Positions 43,545-52,461 of a stretch of DNA of 64,000 nucleotides are shown here, piece after piece (position 1 is the stretch's first letter; each line of letters begins with the position of its first letter). Under the pieces are notes generated by a model that searched no databases, had not been told where the DNA came from, and saw only the letters and a program-made list of their open reading frames with translations. Source of the DNA: Nitrospiraceae bacterium (GTDB lineage Bacteria > Nitrospirota > Nitrospiria > Nitrospirales > UBA8639). The stretch covers positions 434,001 through 498,000 of the forward strand of contig JACKFF010000002.1 in NCBI GenBank assembly GCA_020632595.1, in the 5' to 3' direction. Both the position numbers and the translations under genes were made by a program.

Positions 43545-45811
43545 GTCACTCAAACCCGGCTTCATCACGGAGGAGGAACGGTTATGACGGCAGCGATCAC
43601 GAACATCACCATCGGCGTGAATCTCATCGACGATTACTTGTTGACGCAGGAAGCCCCGGTGTCCAATGCGCTTACGCGGAATCTGTTCACGGTCGTGCAG
43701 AATCCGGCCAGTCACGATCCCACCAGCGAACTGTTGACGCTCGACGGGGACGGGGAGCCGGTGCATTTCTATCCGGACCCCACGTCCCAATCGGGCTGGA
43801 CAACGGTGAAACTCGGCGTGACACCGCCCGCCAACACCGGAATCTGTAATCGCATTTTGGGGTTCTATCACCAAGGCGTGCTCAACGCCCTCTGCTACTA
43901 CCCCCTCACAACGGGGGCCGGGAGCAGCGCGGTGTGGATGCAATCGTCCGAGCCGGGCACGTGGACCCCCGCCACCCTGTCTGCCACGGCGAAGAACTGG
44001 ATTGGCTTCACCTTTCAAACGGATCAGTACGTGGACGCCGACGGCCATGCTTATTTGTACGGGGTCACGGGCAACGTCAGCCCCCACGCCTTCTTCGTCC
44101 TGACCTACTCCACCAACCCGCAAACCGGCACTCCACAATGGATGCCGATCGCCGAGCGGTACCCGACACAATTCACCCCGGAAATTTCCGATCCCGACAC
44201 GGCAGCTTTTCGCCTCACCGAAGGGACTGGCGGCAGCGGGGCGGTCACAGTCCTCTGGGTCGACGGCAGCAACATTTCGCATGAGGACGCGACCGTGACC
44301 TGGTCACAACAGAGCAATCAGCAGACGGCCACGTTTACCTGGAGCGAGCAATCCTCCACGTTCAATCCCAATAAGGGCGCTCTCACGGCTGAGAACCTCT
44401 ATGCCATTCCCGGCCCGCTCGGCAGCGGCCATGTGCTGCTCCTTGATGCGACCAGCACACTGTGGCTCGTGTCAAATTTCTATGCCGCGGAACCGTCGAT
44501 CACGCAGTTGACCGGGCTTGCGAGTCAACCGAAGAGCGCGACGGCGGTAGGGGTGGGGGTGGACAGCAGCCAGACTGTGACCATCTTTGCCATCGAACCG
44601 GGGAGCAATTATCTCTGGTATCTCCAGCAGACGGGAACTGGCTCACTCACCTTCGGCAGTTGGGTGCAGTTGGGCGGCACGCTGCTCACCCTCACCTGCC
44701 CGGCCTACATGCGGGCGGGGCCGGAGCTATTCTCGGCCGGACTCGCGACGGATCCGCAGTCAGGGGCGAGCGCTCCCGCGGTCTTTCACATGGATCAGAA
44801 CCTGCCCGGCGGAAGCCAGGGCAATGGCGATTCCCCAGGCACGCAGGTCTGGTCGACCCGCAAGGTCTCCGCGCCGCCGGCGCCCTCTAATACGACGCCG
44901 ACTCAAACGGCCACGTATTCCATGGAGCTGGCAGGAGTGGATGCCGGCAACAATCCCGTCGCCAACGGCACGGTCACGGTCACCGCCGATCAGGCGGTCA
45001 CTGTGGTCTGGAACAGTTACGCTTATCATGTCGGCCCCACCACGCCGCTCACGGTGGAGCTGGACGGGGCCGGGCAAGCCACGGTCCTCTATGAAGCGGT
45101 GGGCCTGACGCCGCCGGTCATCACGTTCACCGCCGTGGATACCGGCAACAATCTCACGGGCTCGCGATGGTGCCGGGGCGATGTGGTCCAGTACATCGAA
45201 GCTCTGGACGGGACGCCCCTGGCGCCGCTGCCGGACTCGGTGACTCCGCAACTGCAAACGGTGACAGGCACTGACTTGATCAATCAGGGCTTGACCGGGG
45301 GCGACTATTCCCAAACTGCCTCTGCCAACACGGCGGCGCAGGCGATCAATGCCTCCGGGAACTGGATGAACCAAAACCCGACGGACTCCACGGGGCAGGG
45401 GACCATTGATCTGAGTCAGATCACGACGCCGCATTGGGAGATCGACTTTGCCCATCCGGAGGGCCCCCGGTTTCGCGTGCTCAGCGCGGAGGAAGCGCGC
45501 GATCTGTTGACCAACCGGCGGACCACCGGCCAGTTAGGCTCTTCCGGGAGCATCTTCGGGGATGTGGCGCATTTCTTTAAGCACGAGTTTGATCAGTTGA
45601 CCTATTTTGCCGCCACGGTCACCGACGATGTGTTGAATATCGTCTTCAATGATTTGGAGCCATTCGTCATCTCGACCATCAAGCAAGCGGGCGCGGCGCT
45701 TGAAACCATCTTCTCGAAAATCCGGCAACTGGCCGACGAAATCTACAAGGTGCTGCAGGAGGTTATCGCCTGGTTGAAGATGCTCTTCGATTGGGACGAT
45801 ATTCTCAACAC
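43545..45811 (+). repeat. 2267-bp perfect direct repeat, copy 1
   Basis: This segment appears identical to 47440-49706 (offset 3895 bp) as far as I can compare, including every reading frame. It begins 39 bp before the start codon and ends in codon 743, so it covers the ribosome-binding site and the N-terminal 60% of the gene. Confidence 0.93.
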
Positions 45812-47303
45812 CCACACGGCATTCAAGTACGCTGTCAATCAAACCTTATTCACCAATCTCAAGTCGGTGGTCAGCGACGCGGAGACGGACCTGTCGAAGT
45901 GGTTCTCTTCCCTCAAGTCGGATATCACCAATGTCTTCAACAATATCGAGAGCCACTTCGACAACTCGACCAGCTTCAATACCTTTGCGAATTCCGCGCA
46001 GGCGGGATCACCGACAGCTACGAGCAACAATGTGCTTGCCGGGACGACGACTCTCAACACCCAGCAGCAGCATGCTTCTAAATGCCAGTACGTCTACAGC
46101 CGGTCGAAACCCTCCTTCGGTAGTATTGGCGCCATAGAGTTAGCGGGAGCGTCACCCAGCTTGGCCGGAAGCGATCCGACGACGGCCATTATTCAGGCCA
46201 TTCAAACCAGCATCATGGATCCCACCAATGCCAATGGGCAGTCGCTCTATACGGTCTATACGGAAAGCCTCCTCAGCTTCATTACAGACACTCTGAGCGA
46301 TCCCAGTGACTTCTTGGATCTCATTATTCTCCAATTCCTGGAAGCCGCGAAAGATCTTGTCCTCTTTGTTGTGGATGCGGTTGAGGCGGTTTTGGAGGCG
46401 ATTTTCAACCTGCTTGAGGATGCGCTCGAGGCTTTCCAAAGCATGATCACAGATTCAATCGACATCCCGATCATTACGTGGCTGTGGAAGAATGTGATCA
46501 CGAACGGCGACGAGTTCACCTTGCTCGATCTGTTCTGCCTGATTCTTGCGGTGCCCGGTACCATCCTCTATAAAATTTTGTATGGGGGCTCGAACGCGTC
46601 GCCTCCCTTCAACAGCACAACCCTCGATGAATTGCGACAAAGCCAGTTGGCCTGGCCGTCGTTGCCGTCGTTTTCGGAGAGCGGTGTCGAGTGGTCCGCC
46701 CCGGTTGGATATACGCCCCCCTCCAAGGAGGTTTTGAAGCCCCTGGGTATCCTAGCCGGACTCTCGTATATCGTCTCTGGCTGGTGCGCCATGAATATGG
46801 ATCTCAAGGCGTCCCTGGGCGAGGACGATGCTTCTGCCAGAAACTACTCGATTCTTTCGGTCATTCTCACCGGCTTTCAGATCGGCTCGACCGCCCCTTA
46901 TTCGGTTTTTGCCAAGGCGTCGGCCGATTGGACTCAAGCCGACAACTGGACATTAAACGCGTGGTTTACGGGGATCTTTCAAGCGTCCTGCGACACCTGC
47001 TTCGTGGCGTTTTCTACGACCCATACCGCAACCGAGTTTGTCGATGGGGCCGGGCCGGTGGGCGATACAGCCATCGGTGTGTGCCAGGAAGCTGTCGGCG
47101 TTGTGACCTGTATCTACCAGAGCCAAGCAGGATCCGGTTACACGGGATGGGATGCATCCGGTAACGTCATTGGACCGATCAACGAAAGCCTGAAGTTCAT
47201 GCTCGAGTGCAGTCCCGTTATCGTGACCGTTCTCATTTGTCTTGATTTGGTTCTCCCGATCGGAGTGTGTGTGACCACCTGCATGTCCGCCGAAGACGGT
47301 TAA
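43584..47303 (+). CDS. Large multidomain protein with N-terminal propeller-like region, paralogue 1
   Basis: The 1239-residue product has no signal peptide. Residues about 10-430 look like a beta-propeller or lectin-like fold (GFYHQGVLNALCYYP, WMPIAERYPTQF, VLLLDATSTLWLVSNFY, SNYLWYLQQTGTGSLTFGSWVQLGG). An Ig/invasin-like beta domain follows (about 440-560). From about 650 on the protein is helical and amphipathic (HFFKHEFDQLTYFAATVTDDVLNIVF; ETIFSKIRQLADEIYKVLQEVIAWLKMLF). A hydrophobic block near 920-1000 contains IDIPIITWLWKNVITNGDEF, and more hydrophobic helices lie at the end. I cannot name a family. Residues 1-742 are identical to paralogue 2; the rest is only related. AGGAGG precedes ATG 43584. 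Confidence 0.8.
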   Translation: MTAAITNITIGVNLIDDYLLTQEAPVSNALTRNLFTVVQNPASHDPTSELLTLDGDGEPVHFYPDPTSQSGWTTVKLGVTPPANTGICNRILGFYHQGVLNALCYYPLTTGAGSSAVWMQSSEPGTWTPATLSATAKNWIGFTFQTDQYVDADGHAYLYGVTGNVSPHAFFVLTYSTNPQTGTPQWMPIAERYPTQFTPEISDPDTAAFRLTEGTGGSGAVTVLWVDGSNISHEDATVTWSQQSNQQTATFTWSEQSSTFNPNKGALTAENLYAIPGPLGSGHVLLLDATSTLWLVSNFYAAEPSITQLTGLASQPKSATAVGVGVDSSQTVTIFAIEPGSNYLWYLQQTGTGSLTFGSWVQLGGTLLTLTCPAYMRAGPELFSAGLATDPQSGASAPAVFHMDQNLPGGSQGNGDSPGTQVWSTRKVSAPPAPSNTTPTQTATYSMELAGVDAGNNPVANGTVTVTADQAVTVVWNSYAYHVGPTTPLTVELDGAGQATVLYEAVGLTPPVITFTAVDTGNNLTGSRWCRGDVVQYIEALDGTPLAPLPDSVTPQLQTVTGTDLINQGLTGGDYSQTASANTAAQAINASGNWMNQNPTDSTGQGTIDLSQITTPHWEIDFAHPEGPRFRVLSAEEARDLLTNRRTTGQLGSSGSIFGDVAHFFKHEFDQLTYFAATVTDDVLNIVFNDLEPFVISTIKQAGAALETIFSKIRQLADEIYKVLQEVIAWLKMLFDWDDILNTHTAFKYAVNQTLFTNLKSVVSDAETDLSKWFSSLKSDITNVFNNIESHFDNSTSFNTFANSAQAGSPTATSNNVLAGTTTLNTQQQHASKCQYVYSRSKPSFGSIGAIELAGASPSLAGSDPTTAIIQAIQTSIMDPTNANGQSLYTVYTESLLSFITDTLSDPSDFLDLIILQFLEAAKDLVLFVVDAVEAVLEAIFNLLEDALEAFQSMITDSIDIPIITWLWKNVITNGDEFTLLDLFCLILAVPGTILYKILYGGSNASPPFNSTTLDELRQSQLAWPSLPSFSESGVEWSAPVGYTPPSKEVLKPLGILAGLSYIVSGWCAMNMDLKASLGEDDASARNYSILSVILTGFQIGSTAPYSVFAKASADWTQADNWTLNAWFTGIFQASCDTCFVAFSTTHTATEFVDGAGPVGDTAIGVCQEAVGVVTCIYQSQAGSGYTGWDASGNVIGPINESLKFMLECSPVIVTVLICLDLVLPIGVCVTTCMSAEDG

Positions 47304-47439
47304 CTCGGTCCTGATCGGAGTGCCGTAAGCTCGAGGCTTGCTTAGCATGGTTTTAAAATTGTTGGCTAATCCAGACTAGGACTATCCGAAAAGCACGACA
47401 CGGGGACATTCAGCATAGGGCCAACCCCAGAGCATCCCC

Positions 47440-49706
47440 GTCACTCAAACCCGGCTTCATCACGGAGGAGGAACGGTTATGACGGCAGCGATCACGAACA
47501 TCACCATCGGCGTGAATCTCATCGACGATTACTTGTTGACGCAGGAAGCCCCGGTGTCCAATGCGCTTACGCGGAATCTGTTCACGGTCGTGCAGAATCC
47601 GGCCAGTCACGATCCCACCAGCGAACTGTTGACGCTCGACGGGGACGGGGAGCCGGTGCATTTCTATCCGGACCCCACGTCCCAATCGGGCTGGACAACG
47701 GTGAAACTCGGCGTGACACCGCCCGCCAACACCGGAATCTGTAATCGCATTTTGGGGTTCTATCACCAAGGCGTGCTCAACGCCCTCTGCTACTACCCCC
47801 TCACAACGGGGGCCGGGAGCAGCGCGGTGTGGATGCAATCGTCCGAGCCGGGCACGTGGACCCCCGCCACCCTGTCTGCCACGGCGAAGAACTGGATTGG
47901 CTTCACCTTTCAAACGGATCAGTACGTGGACGCCGACGGCCATGCTTATTTGTACGGGGTCACGGGCAACGTCAGCCCCCACGCCTTCTTCGTCCTGACC
48001 TACTCCACCAACCCGCAAACCGGCACTCCACAATGGATGCCGATCGCCGAGCGGTACCCGACACAATTCACCCCGGAAATTTCCGATCCCGACACGGCAG
48101 CTTTTCGCCTCACCGAAGGGACTGGCGGCAGCGGGGCGGTCACAGTCCTCTGGGTCGACGGCAGCAACATTTCGCATGAGGACGCGACCGTGACCTGGTC
48201 ACAACAGAGCAATCAGCAGACGGCCACGTTTACCTGGAGCGAGCAATCCTCCACGTTCAATCCCAATAAGGGCGCTCTCACGGCTGAGAACCTCTATGCC
48301 ATTCCCGGCCCGCTCGGCAGCGGCCATGTGCTGCTCCTTGATGCGACCAGCACACTGTGGCTCGTGTCAAATTTCTATGCCGCGGAACCGTCGATCACGC
48401 AGTTGACCGGGCTTGCGAGTCAACCGAAGAGCGCGACGGCGGTAGGGGTGGGGGTGGACAGCAGCCAGACTGTGACCATCTTTGCCATCGAACCGGGGAG
48501 CAATTATCTCTGGTATCTCCAGCAGACGGGAACTGGCTCACTCACCTTCGGCAGTTGGGTGCAGTTGGGCGGCACGCTGCTCACCCTCACCTGCCCGGCC
48601 TACATGCGGGCGGGGCCGGAGCTATTCTCGGCCGGACTCGCGACGGATCCGCAGTCAGGGGCGAGCGCTCCCGCGGTCTTTCACATGGATCAGAACCTGC
48701 CCGGCGGAAGCCAGGGCAATGGCGATTCCCCAGGCACGCAGGTCTGGTCGACCCGCAAGGTCTCCGCGCCGCCGGCGCCCTCTAATACGACGCCGACTCA
48801 AACGGCCACGTATTCCATGGAGCTGGCAGGAGTGGATGCCGGCAACAATCCCGTCGCCAACGGCACGGTCACGGTCACCGCCGATCAGGCGGTCACTGTG
48901 GTCTGGAACAGTTACGCTTATCATGTCGGCCCCACCACGCCGCTCACGGTGGAGCTGGACGGGGCCGGGCAAGCCACGGTCCTCTATGAAGCGGTGGGCC
49001 TGACGCCGCCGGTCATCACGTTCACCGCCGTGGATACCGGCAACAATCTCACGGGCTCGCGATGGTGCCGGGGCGATGTGGTCCAGTACATCGAAGCTCT
49101 GGACGGGACGCCCCTGGCGCCGCTGCCGGACTCGGTGACTCCGCAACTGCAAACGGTGACAGGCACTGACTTGATCAATCAGGGCTTGACCGGGGGCGAC
49201 TATTCCCAAACTGCCTCTGCCAACACGGCGGCGCAGGCGATCAATGCCTCCGGGAACTGGATGAACCAAAACCCGACGGACTCCACGGGGCAGGGGACCA
49301 TTGATCTGAGTCAGATCACGACGCCGCATTGGGAGATCGACTTTGCCCATCCGGAGGGCCCCCGGTTTCGCGTGCTCAGCGCGGAGGAAGCGCGCGATCT
49401 GTTGACCAACCGGCGGACCACCGGCCAGTTAGGCTCTTCCGGGAGCATCTTCGGGGATGTGGCGCATTTCTTTAAGCACGAGTTTGATCAGTTGACCTAT
49501 TTTGCCGCCACGGTCACCGACGATGTGTTGAATATCGTCTTCAATGATTTGGAGCCATTCGTCATCTCGACCATCAAGCAAGCGGGCGCGGCGCTTGAAA
49601 CCATCTTCTCGAAAATCCGGCAACTGGCCGACGAAATCTACAAGGTGCTGCAGGAGGTTATCGCCTGGTTGAAGATGCTCTTCGATTGGGACGATATTCT
49701 CAACAC
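47440..49706 (+). repeat. 2267-bp perfect direct repeat, copy 2
   Basis: Second copy of the repeat at 43545-45811. The preceding 136 bp (47304-47439) after paralogue 1 are not part of it. The repeat ends within codon 743, where the two genes part. Confidence 0.93.
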
Positions 49707-51243
49707 GCATAACGTGATCAAAGAATGCGTCACCCAGACGTTGACCAATATGAATAACTCCATCGAGTACGCCCAAACACTCGTCGACAATGAATTCGCG
49801 ACGTTGCAAGCGGAAGTGAAGACTGTCTTCCAAAATCTCGAATCAAACTTTGAATCGGTCCAGGGGCAGTCGTACAACGATTATGTCAACAGCGCGTCGG
49901 GCAGTCAGAACACCCTGGCTGGAACGAACACCCAAAACACGCAACAGCAGCATGCTTCTAAATGCCAGTACGTTTACAGCCGGTCGAAACCCTCCTTCAG
50001 TGGCGCATCCGCGTTGTCACTGCAAGGTTTTGCGGGAATGCCGGGAGGTACCGATCCGACCACAGTCATCTCGGATGCGGTCAAGCAGTACATCTATAGC
50101 GGAAATACCTCCGATCAGAATACCCAGACGTTCAATGCCACCAGTGGCAAATTGCAGGATTTCGTCACCGGAAAGATTACCGATCCCAGTAGCTTCTTCG
50201 ATCTGATTATTCTTGATTTGCTGACGGCGGCGGAAGATCTCGTCCTGTTTATTATGGACGGGATTGAATACGTCATCAATGCGATCCTCTCCCTGGCTTC
50301 CTCGGCGATCGAGGCGTTTATCGCGATGCTGACCGCAAATATTGACATTCCGATCATCACCTGGCTCTGGAAGAACGTGATCACCAAGGGCGACGATTTT
50401 ACCTTGCTGGACTTGATCTGTCTCATCTTTGCCGTGCCGGCCACCATTCTTTACAAGCTTATCGGCAGCAAATTGCTGCAGCCCAACGAACCTGCTCAGG
50501 CTCCGTTCTCCAGCAGCGACGCTACCACGATCAAGAATACCGGTCTCCCGTGGCCCACGATACCTTCTCAGGGCGTTCCAACGGAAGGAGCGCGGGTGAC
50601 AGATGGTTCCCAGCTACCCCCTTTGTTATTGGCAAATCTCAATGTCTGCTCCGGGTATTTCTTGACTGTGAGTGGGGCGTTTACGGTTCTTGGGGACACT
50701 CTGGCTTGGCGAACCCAACAAAGTGGTACCAACGAACCCAACCCTCTCAACAAATTGGTGTCCATGATGAGTCTTATTCCGCGTTGGGAAACCTTCGGCG
50801 TCAGTGTCCCGGTTGGCATTCTGCAAAAACCGCAGAATCAGTGGAGCAAGGCTGATCAATGGACCATGTGGCTGTGGTGCACGCGGGGATCGGTCATCCT
50901 GGTGGATACCATTTTCACCGCGGTATCCGCGTTTGAGGCGAATGCCAAATACCTCAAAACCTTTGGACCGGCCTTGAAAACCACGATGGCGCTGGGTCTC
51001 GAGGCAGTAGGCACTGTCGCCGCGGTATATCAGCTAAAAGACCAGAACTATAGTGCCTGGGTGCCGGCGAATGAATGGATTCGGCCGATACCCAGTGTGT
51101 TCAAGTTTCTGATGTACTTTGATGCGGAATCGCCCGCTTGGGATCCCATACCCTGGTTGCTCGGCATCGACGTCCTCTTCGGGATCGGATCAAGCGTTAC
51201 CCAAATTGGCGGCACGGTGTATAAATACCAGCATTCGAGCTAG
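47479..51243 (+). CDS. Large multidomain protein with N-terminal propeller-like region, paralogue 2
   Basis: The 1254-residue product has the same layout as paralogue 1. The first 742 residues are identical. The C-terminal ~510 residues are diverged but homologous: an intervening helical segment differs (NVIKECVTQTLTNMNNSIEY versus TAFKYAVNQTLFTNLKSVV), then QQQHASKCQYVYSRSKPSF is conserved, followed by a hydrophobic helical block with IDIPIITWLWKNVITKGDDF and FAVPATILYKL. No signal peptide is seen. The C-terminal variation after an invariant N-terminal module suggests swappable effector or target-binding ends. No known toxin motif was found. Confidence 0.8.
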   Translation: MTAAITNITIGVNLIDDYLLTQEAPVSNALTRNLFTVVQNPASHDPTSELLTLDGDGEPVHFYPDPTSQSGWTTVKLGVTPPANTGICNRILGFYHQGVLNALCYYPLTTGAGSSAVWMQSSEPGTWTPATLSATAKNWIGFTFQTDQYVDADGHAYLYGVTGNVSPHAFFVLTYSTNPQTGTPQWMPIAERYPTQFTPEISDPDTAAFRLTEGTGGSGAVTVLWVDGSNISHEDATVTWSQQSNQQTATFTWSEQSSTFNPNKGALTAENLYAIPGPLGSGHVLLLDATSTLWLVSNFYAAEPSITQLTGLASQPKSATAVGVGVDSSQTVTIFAIEPGSNYLWYLQQTGTGSLTFGSWVQLGGTLLTLTCPAYMRAGPELFSAGLATDPQSGASAPAVFHMDQNLPGGSQGNGDSPGTQVWSTRKVSAPPAPSNTTPTQTATYSMELAGVDAGNNPVANGTVTVTADQAVTVVWNSYAYHVGPTTPLTVELDGAGQATVLYEAVGLTPPVITFTAVDTGNNLTGSRWCRGDVVQYIEALDGTPLAPLPDSVTPQLQTVTGTDLINQGLTGGDYSQTASANTAAQAINASGNWMNQNPTDSTGQGTIDLSQITTPHWEIDFAHPEGPRFRVLSAEEARDLLTNRRTTGQLGSSGSIFGDVAHFFKHEFDQLTYFAATVTDDVLNIVFNDLEPFVISTIKQAGAALETIFSKIRQLADEIYKVLQEVIAWLKMLFDWDDILNTHNVIKECVTQTLTNMNNSIEYAQTLVDNEFATLQAEVKTVFQNLESNFESVQGQSYNDYVNSASGSQNTLAGTNTQNTQQQHASKCQYVYSRSKPSFSGASALSLQGFAGMPGGTDPTTVISDAVKQYIYSGNTSDQNTQTFNATSGKLQDFVTGKITDPSSFFDLIILDLLTAAEDLVLFIMDGIEYVINAILSLASSAIEAFIAMLTANIDIPIITWLWKNVITKGDDFTLLDLICLIFAVPATILYKLIGSKLLQPNEPAQAPFSSSDATTIKNTGLPWPTIPSQGVPTEGARVTDGSQLPPLLLANLNVCSGYFLTVSGAFTVLGDTLAWRTQQSGTNEPNPLNKLVSMMSLIPRWETFGVSVPVGILQKPQNQWSKADQWTMWLWCTRGSVILVDTIFTAVSAFEANAKYLKTFGPALKTTMALGLEAVGTVAAVYQLKDQNYSAWVPANEWIRPIPSVFKFLMYFDAESPAWDPIPWLLGIDVLFGIGSSVTQIGGTVYKYQHSS

Positions 51244-51690
51244 GAGATGGGAAATCAATCAGGACTAATTCCCGTGGAGGTCCTGGCTTACCTGAGGTTG
51301 GAAATAATTTTTCTCCCTACTTTCTGGCCTTGAAATCGAAGGCCGGCTTACCGACGGGACTGGAAATGTGTTACCAATCGACGTGACACAGTGACCAGTA
51401 TGCGGGGCTGTGAGTGACGGATGACTCGACATAAGGTGTAAGGGAGCTCCGCCATCTTCTTCAGTTATGAATGGCTGTTTCCAGGGAAGGCCCACATCAC
51501 ACGCAAGCCATGCGTTCTGTAAATGGGTAAGCGAAGGGTCTCGAATGGAGCCAGGTTTTCTTTGTCCTTCCAACGAACAACGGCTTTCTCCTAAGATGGC
51601 AGTAATTATAGGTGAAGCCTGATGGACTGACGGTCTGTCTTTTTTGAAAATATTCATGGAAGTCTCATATCCGGTTCCTTAATTCCTACG
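51244..51690. other. Intergenic region after the giant genes
   Basis: No gene is supported in these 447 bp. An antisense reading frame of 130 codons (51265-51657) is open but has no family resemblance, no good ribosome-binding site and an unusual residue mix. No clear terminator is seen; a T-rich run at 51638-51645 follows only a weak stem. Confidence 0.45.
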
Positions 51691-52155
51691 ATGTTGGATG
51701 TTGTCCTCTACGAACCTGAGATTCCGCCGAACACCGGGAATATTATTCGGTTATGTGCCAACACCGGATTCGGTTTGCATCTGATTCATCCGTTGGGATT
51801 TGAATTGGATGATAAGCGGGCCCGCCGTGCCGGATTGGATTATCATGAATTGGCCCGGATGAAGGACTATCCTACGCTTCAAGATTATTTAGATGCTCAA
51901 AAGCCCTCACGTATTTTTGCGATCACCACAAAAGGACAACGACCCTATCACGACGTGGCTTTTCAGCCTGGCGATGCCTTGTACTTTGGCCCCGAAACGC
52001 GGGGCTTGCCGGCTCATATTTTAGAAGCGCTTCCTCCCACGCATCGTTTGCGCATCCCCATGCGGCCTGATTCACGAAGCCTCAATTTGAGTAATGCGGT
52101 GGCTGTGGTGGTCTATGAAGCCTGGCGGCAACTGCAATTCCTTGGTGCCAAGTAA
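51691..52155 (+). CDS. trmL: tRNA (cytidine(34)-2'-O)-methyltransferase TrmL
   Basis: SPOUT methyltransferase that 2'-O-methylates the wobble nucleotide of tRNA-Leu isoacceptors. The 154-residue product is a complete single domain: VVLYEPEIPPNTGNIIRLCANTGFGLHLIHPLGF, RRAGLDYHE, LYFGPETRGLP and the knot-forming RIPMRPDSRSLNLSNAVAVVVYEAWRQ. The length matches TrmL. Confidence 0.94.
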   Translation: MLDVVLYEPEIPPNTGNIIRLCANTGFGLHLIHPLGFELDDKRARRAGLDYHELARMKDYPTLQDYLDAQKPSRIFAITTKGQRPYHDVAFQPGDALYFGPETRGLPAHILEALPPTHRLRIPMRPDSRSLNLSNAVAVVVYEAWRQLQFLGAK

Positions 52156-52347
52156 GGCAAAGGTACGTAGGCGAGCGGGGGTAATTCTGATAGAGTGAGG
52201 GATTCTGTTTTGGCATAATTACATTGGGTCCCGAGTCTTTTGCTTGGGGCACAGCAATATTCAGGTTTCATCATGATTTGGCTTGTTGATATGTAAACCA
52301 TCACGCGAAATTTTAGTAAAAATGGAAAGGTATGCAAAGATAATACG

Positions 52348-52443
52348 ATGAAGGAGATTCTGTTTGTGGGGGCGGGGTCAGTTGGGGGATATTTGGGGGC
52401 GCACCTGGCTCGTCGCAATCCGAACGTGGGGTTGCTAATATAA
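52348..52443 (+). pseudogene. Truncated duplicate of the 5' end of the panE-like gene
   Basis: This 31-codon reading frame starts at ATG 52348 and ends at TAA 52441. It repeats the first ~27 codons of the PanE-like gene at 54287 almost exactly (KEILFVGAGSVGGY-GAHLARRNPNV), with a few silent or conservative changes, and then stops. About 45 nt upstream also resemble the leader of the full gene (TCACGCGAA..TTTTA versus TCACACGAAGTTTTA). The 306-bp gap between trmL and prsW holds nothing else recognised. Confidence 0.85.
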
Positions 52444-52461
52444 GACCGGTCACCATGTTTG

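Noticed and set aside
43470..44282. Long antisense frames inside both copies of the 2267-bp repeat (also 44760-45455, 47410-48177, 48655-49350)
   Set aside because: They are shadows of GC-rich coding DNA; the sense frame is continuous and has proper ribosome-binding sites.
43545..49706. Tandem repeat as an insertion sequence or transposon
   Set aside because: No transposase, terminal inverted repeats or target duplications; the repeat starts at a ribosome-binding site and stops inside a codon.
41827..51243. Prophage
   Set aside because: The collar-like modules sit on a signal-peptide protein, and no capsid, terminase, portal, lysis or integrase gene is present.
51265..51657. Minus-strand reading frame of 130 codons between the giant genes and trmL
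   Set aside because: No family resemblance, no convincing ribosome-binding site, odd composition.
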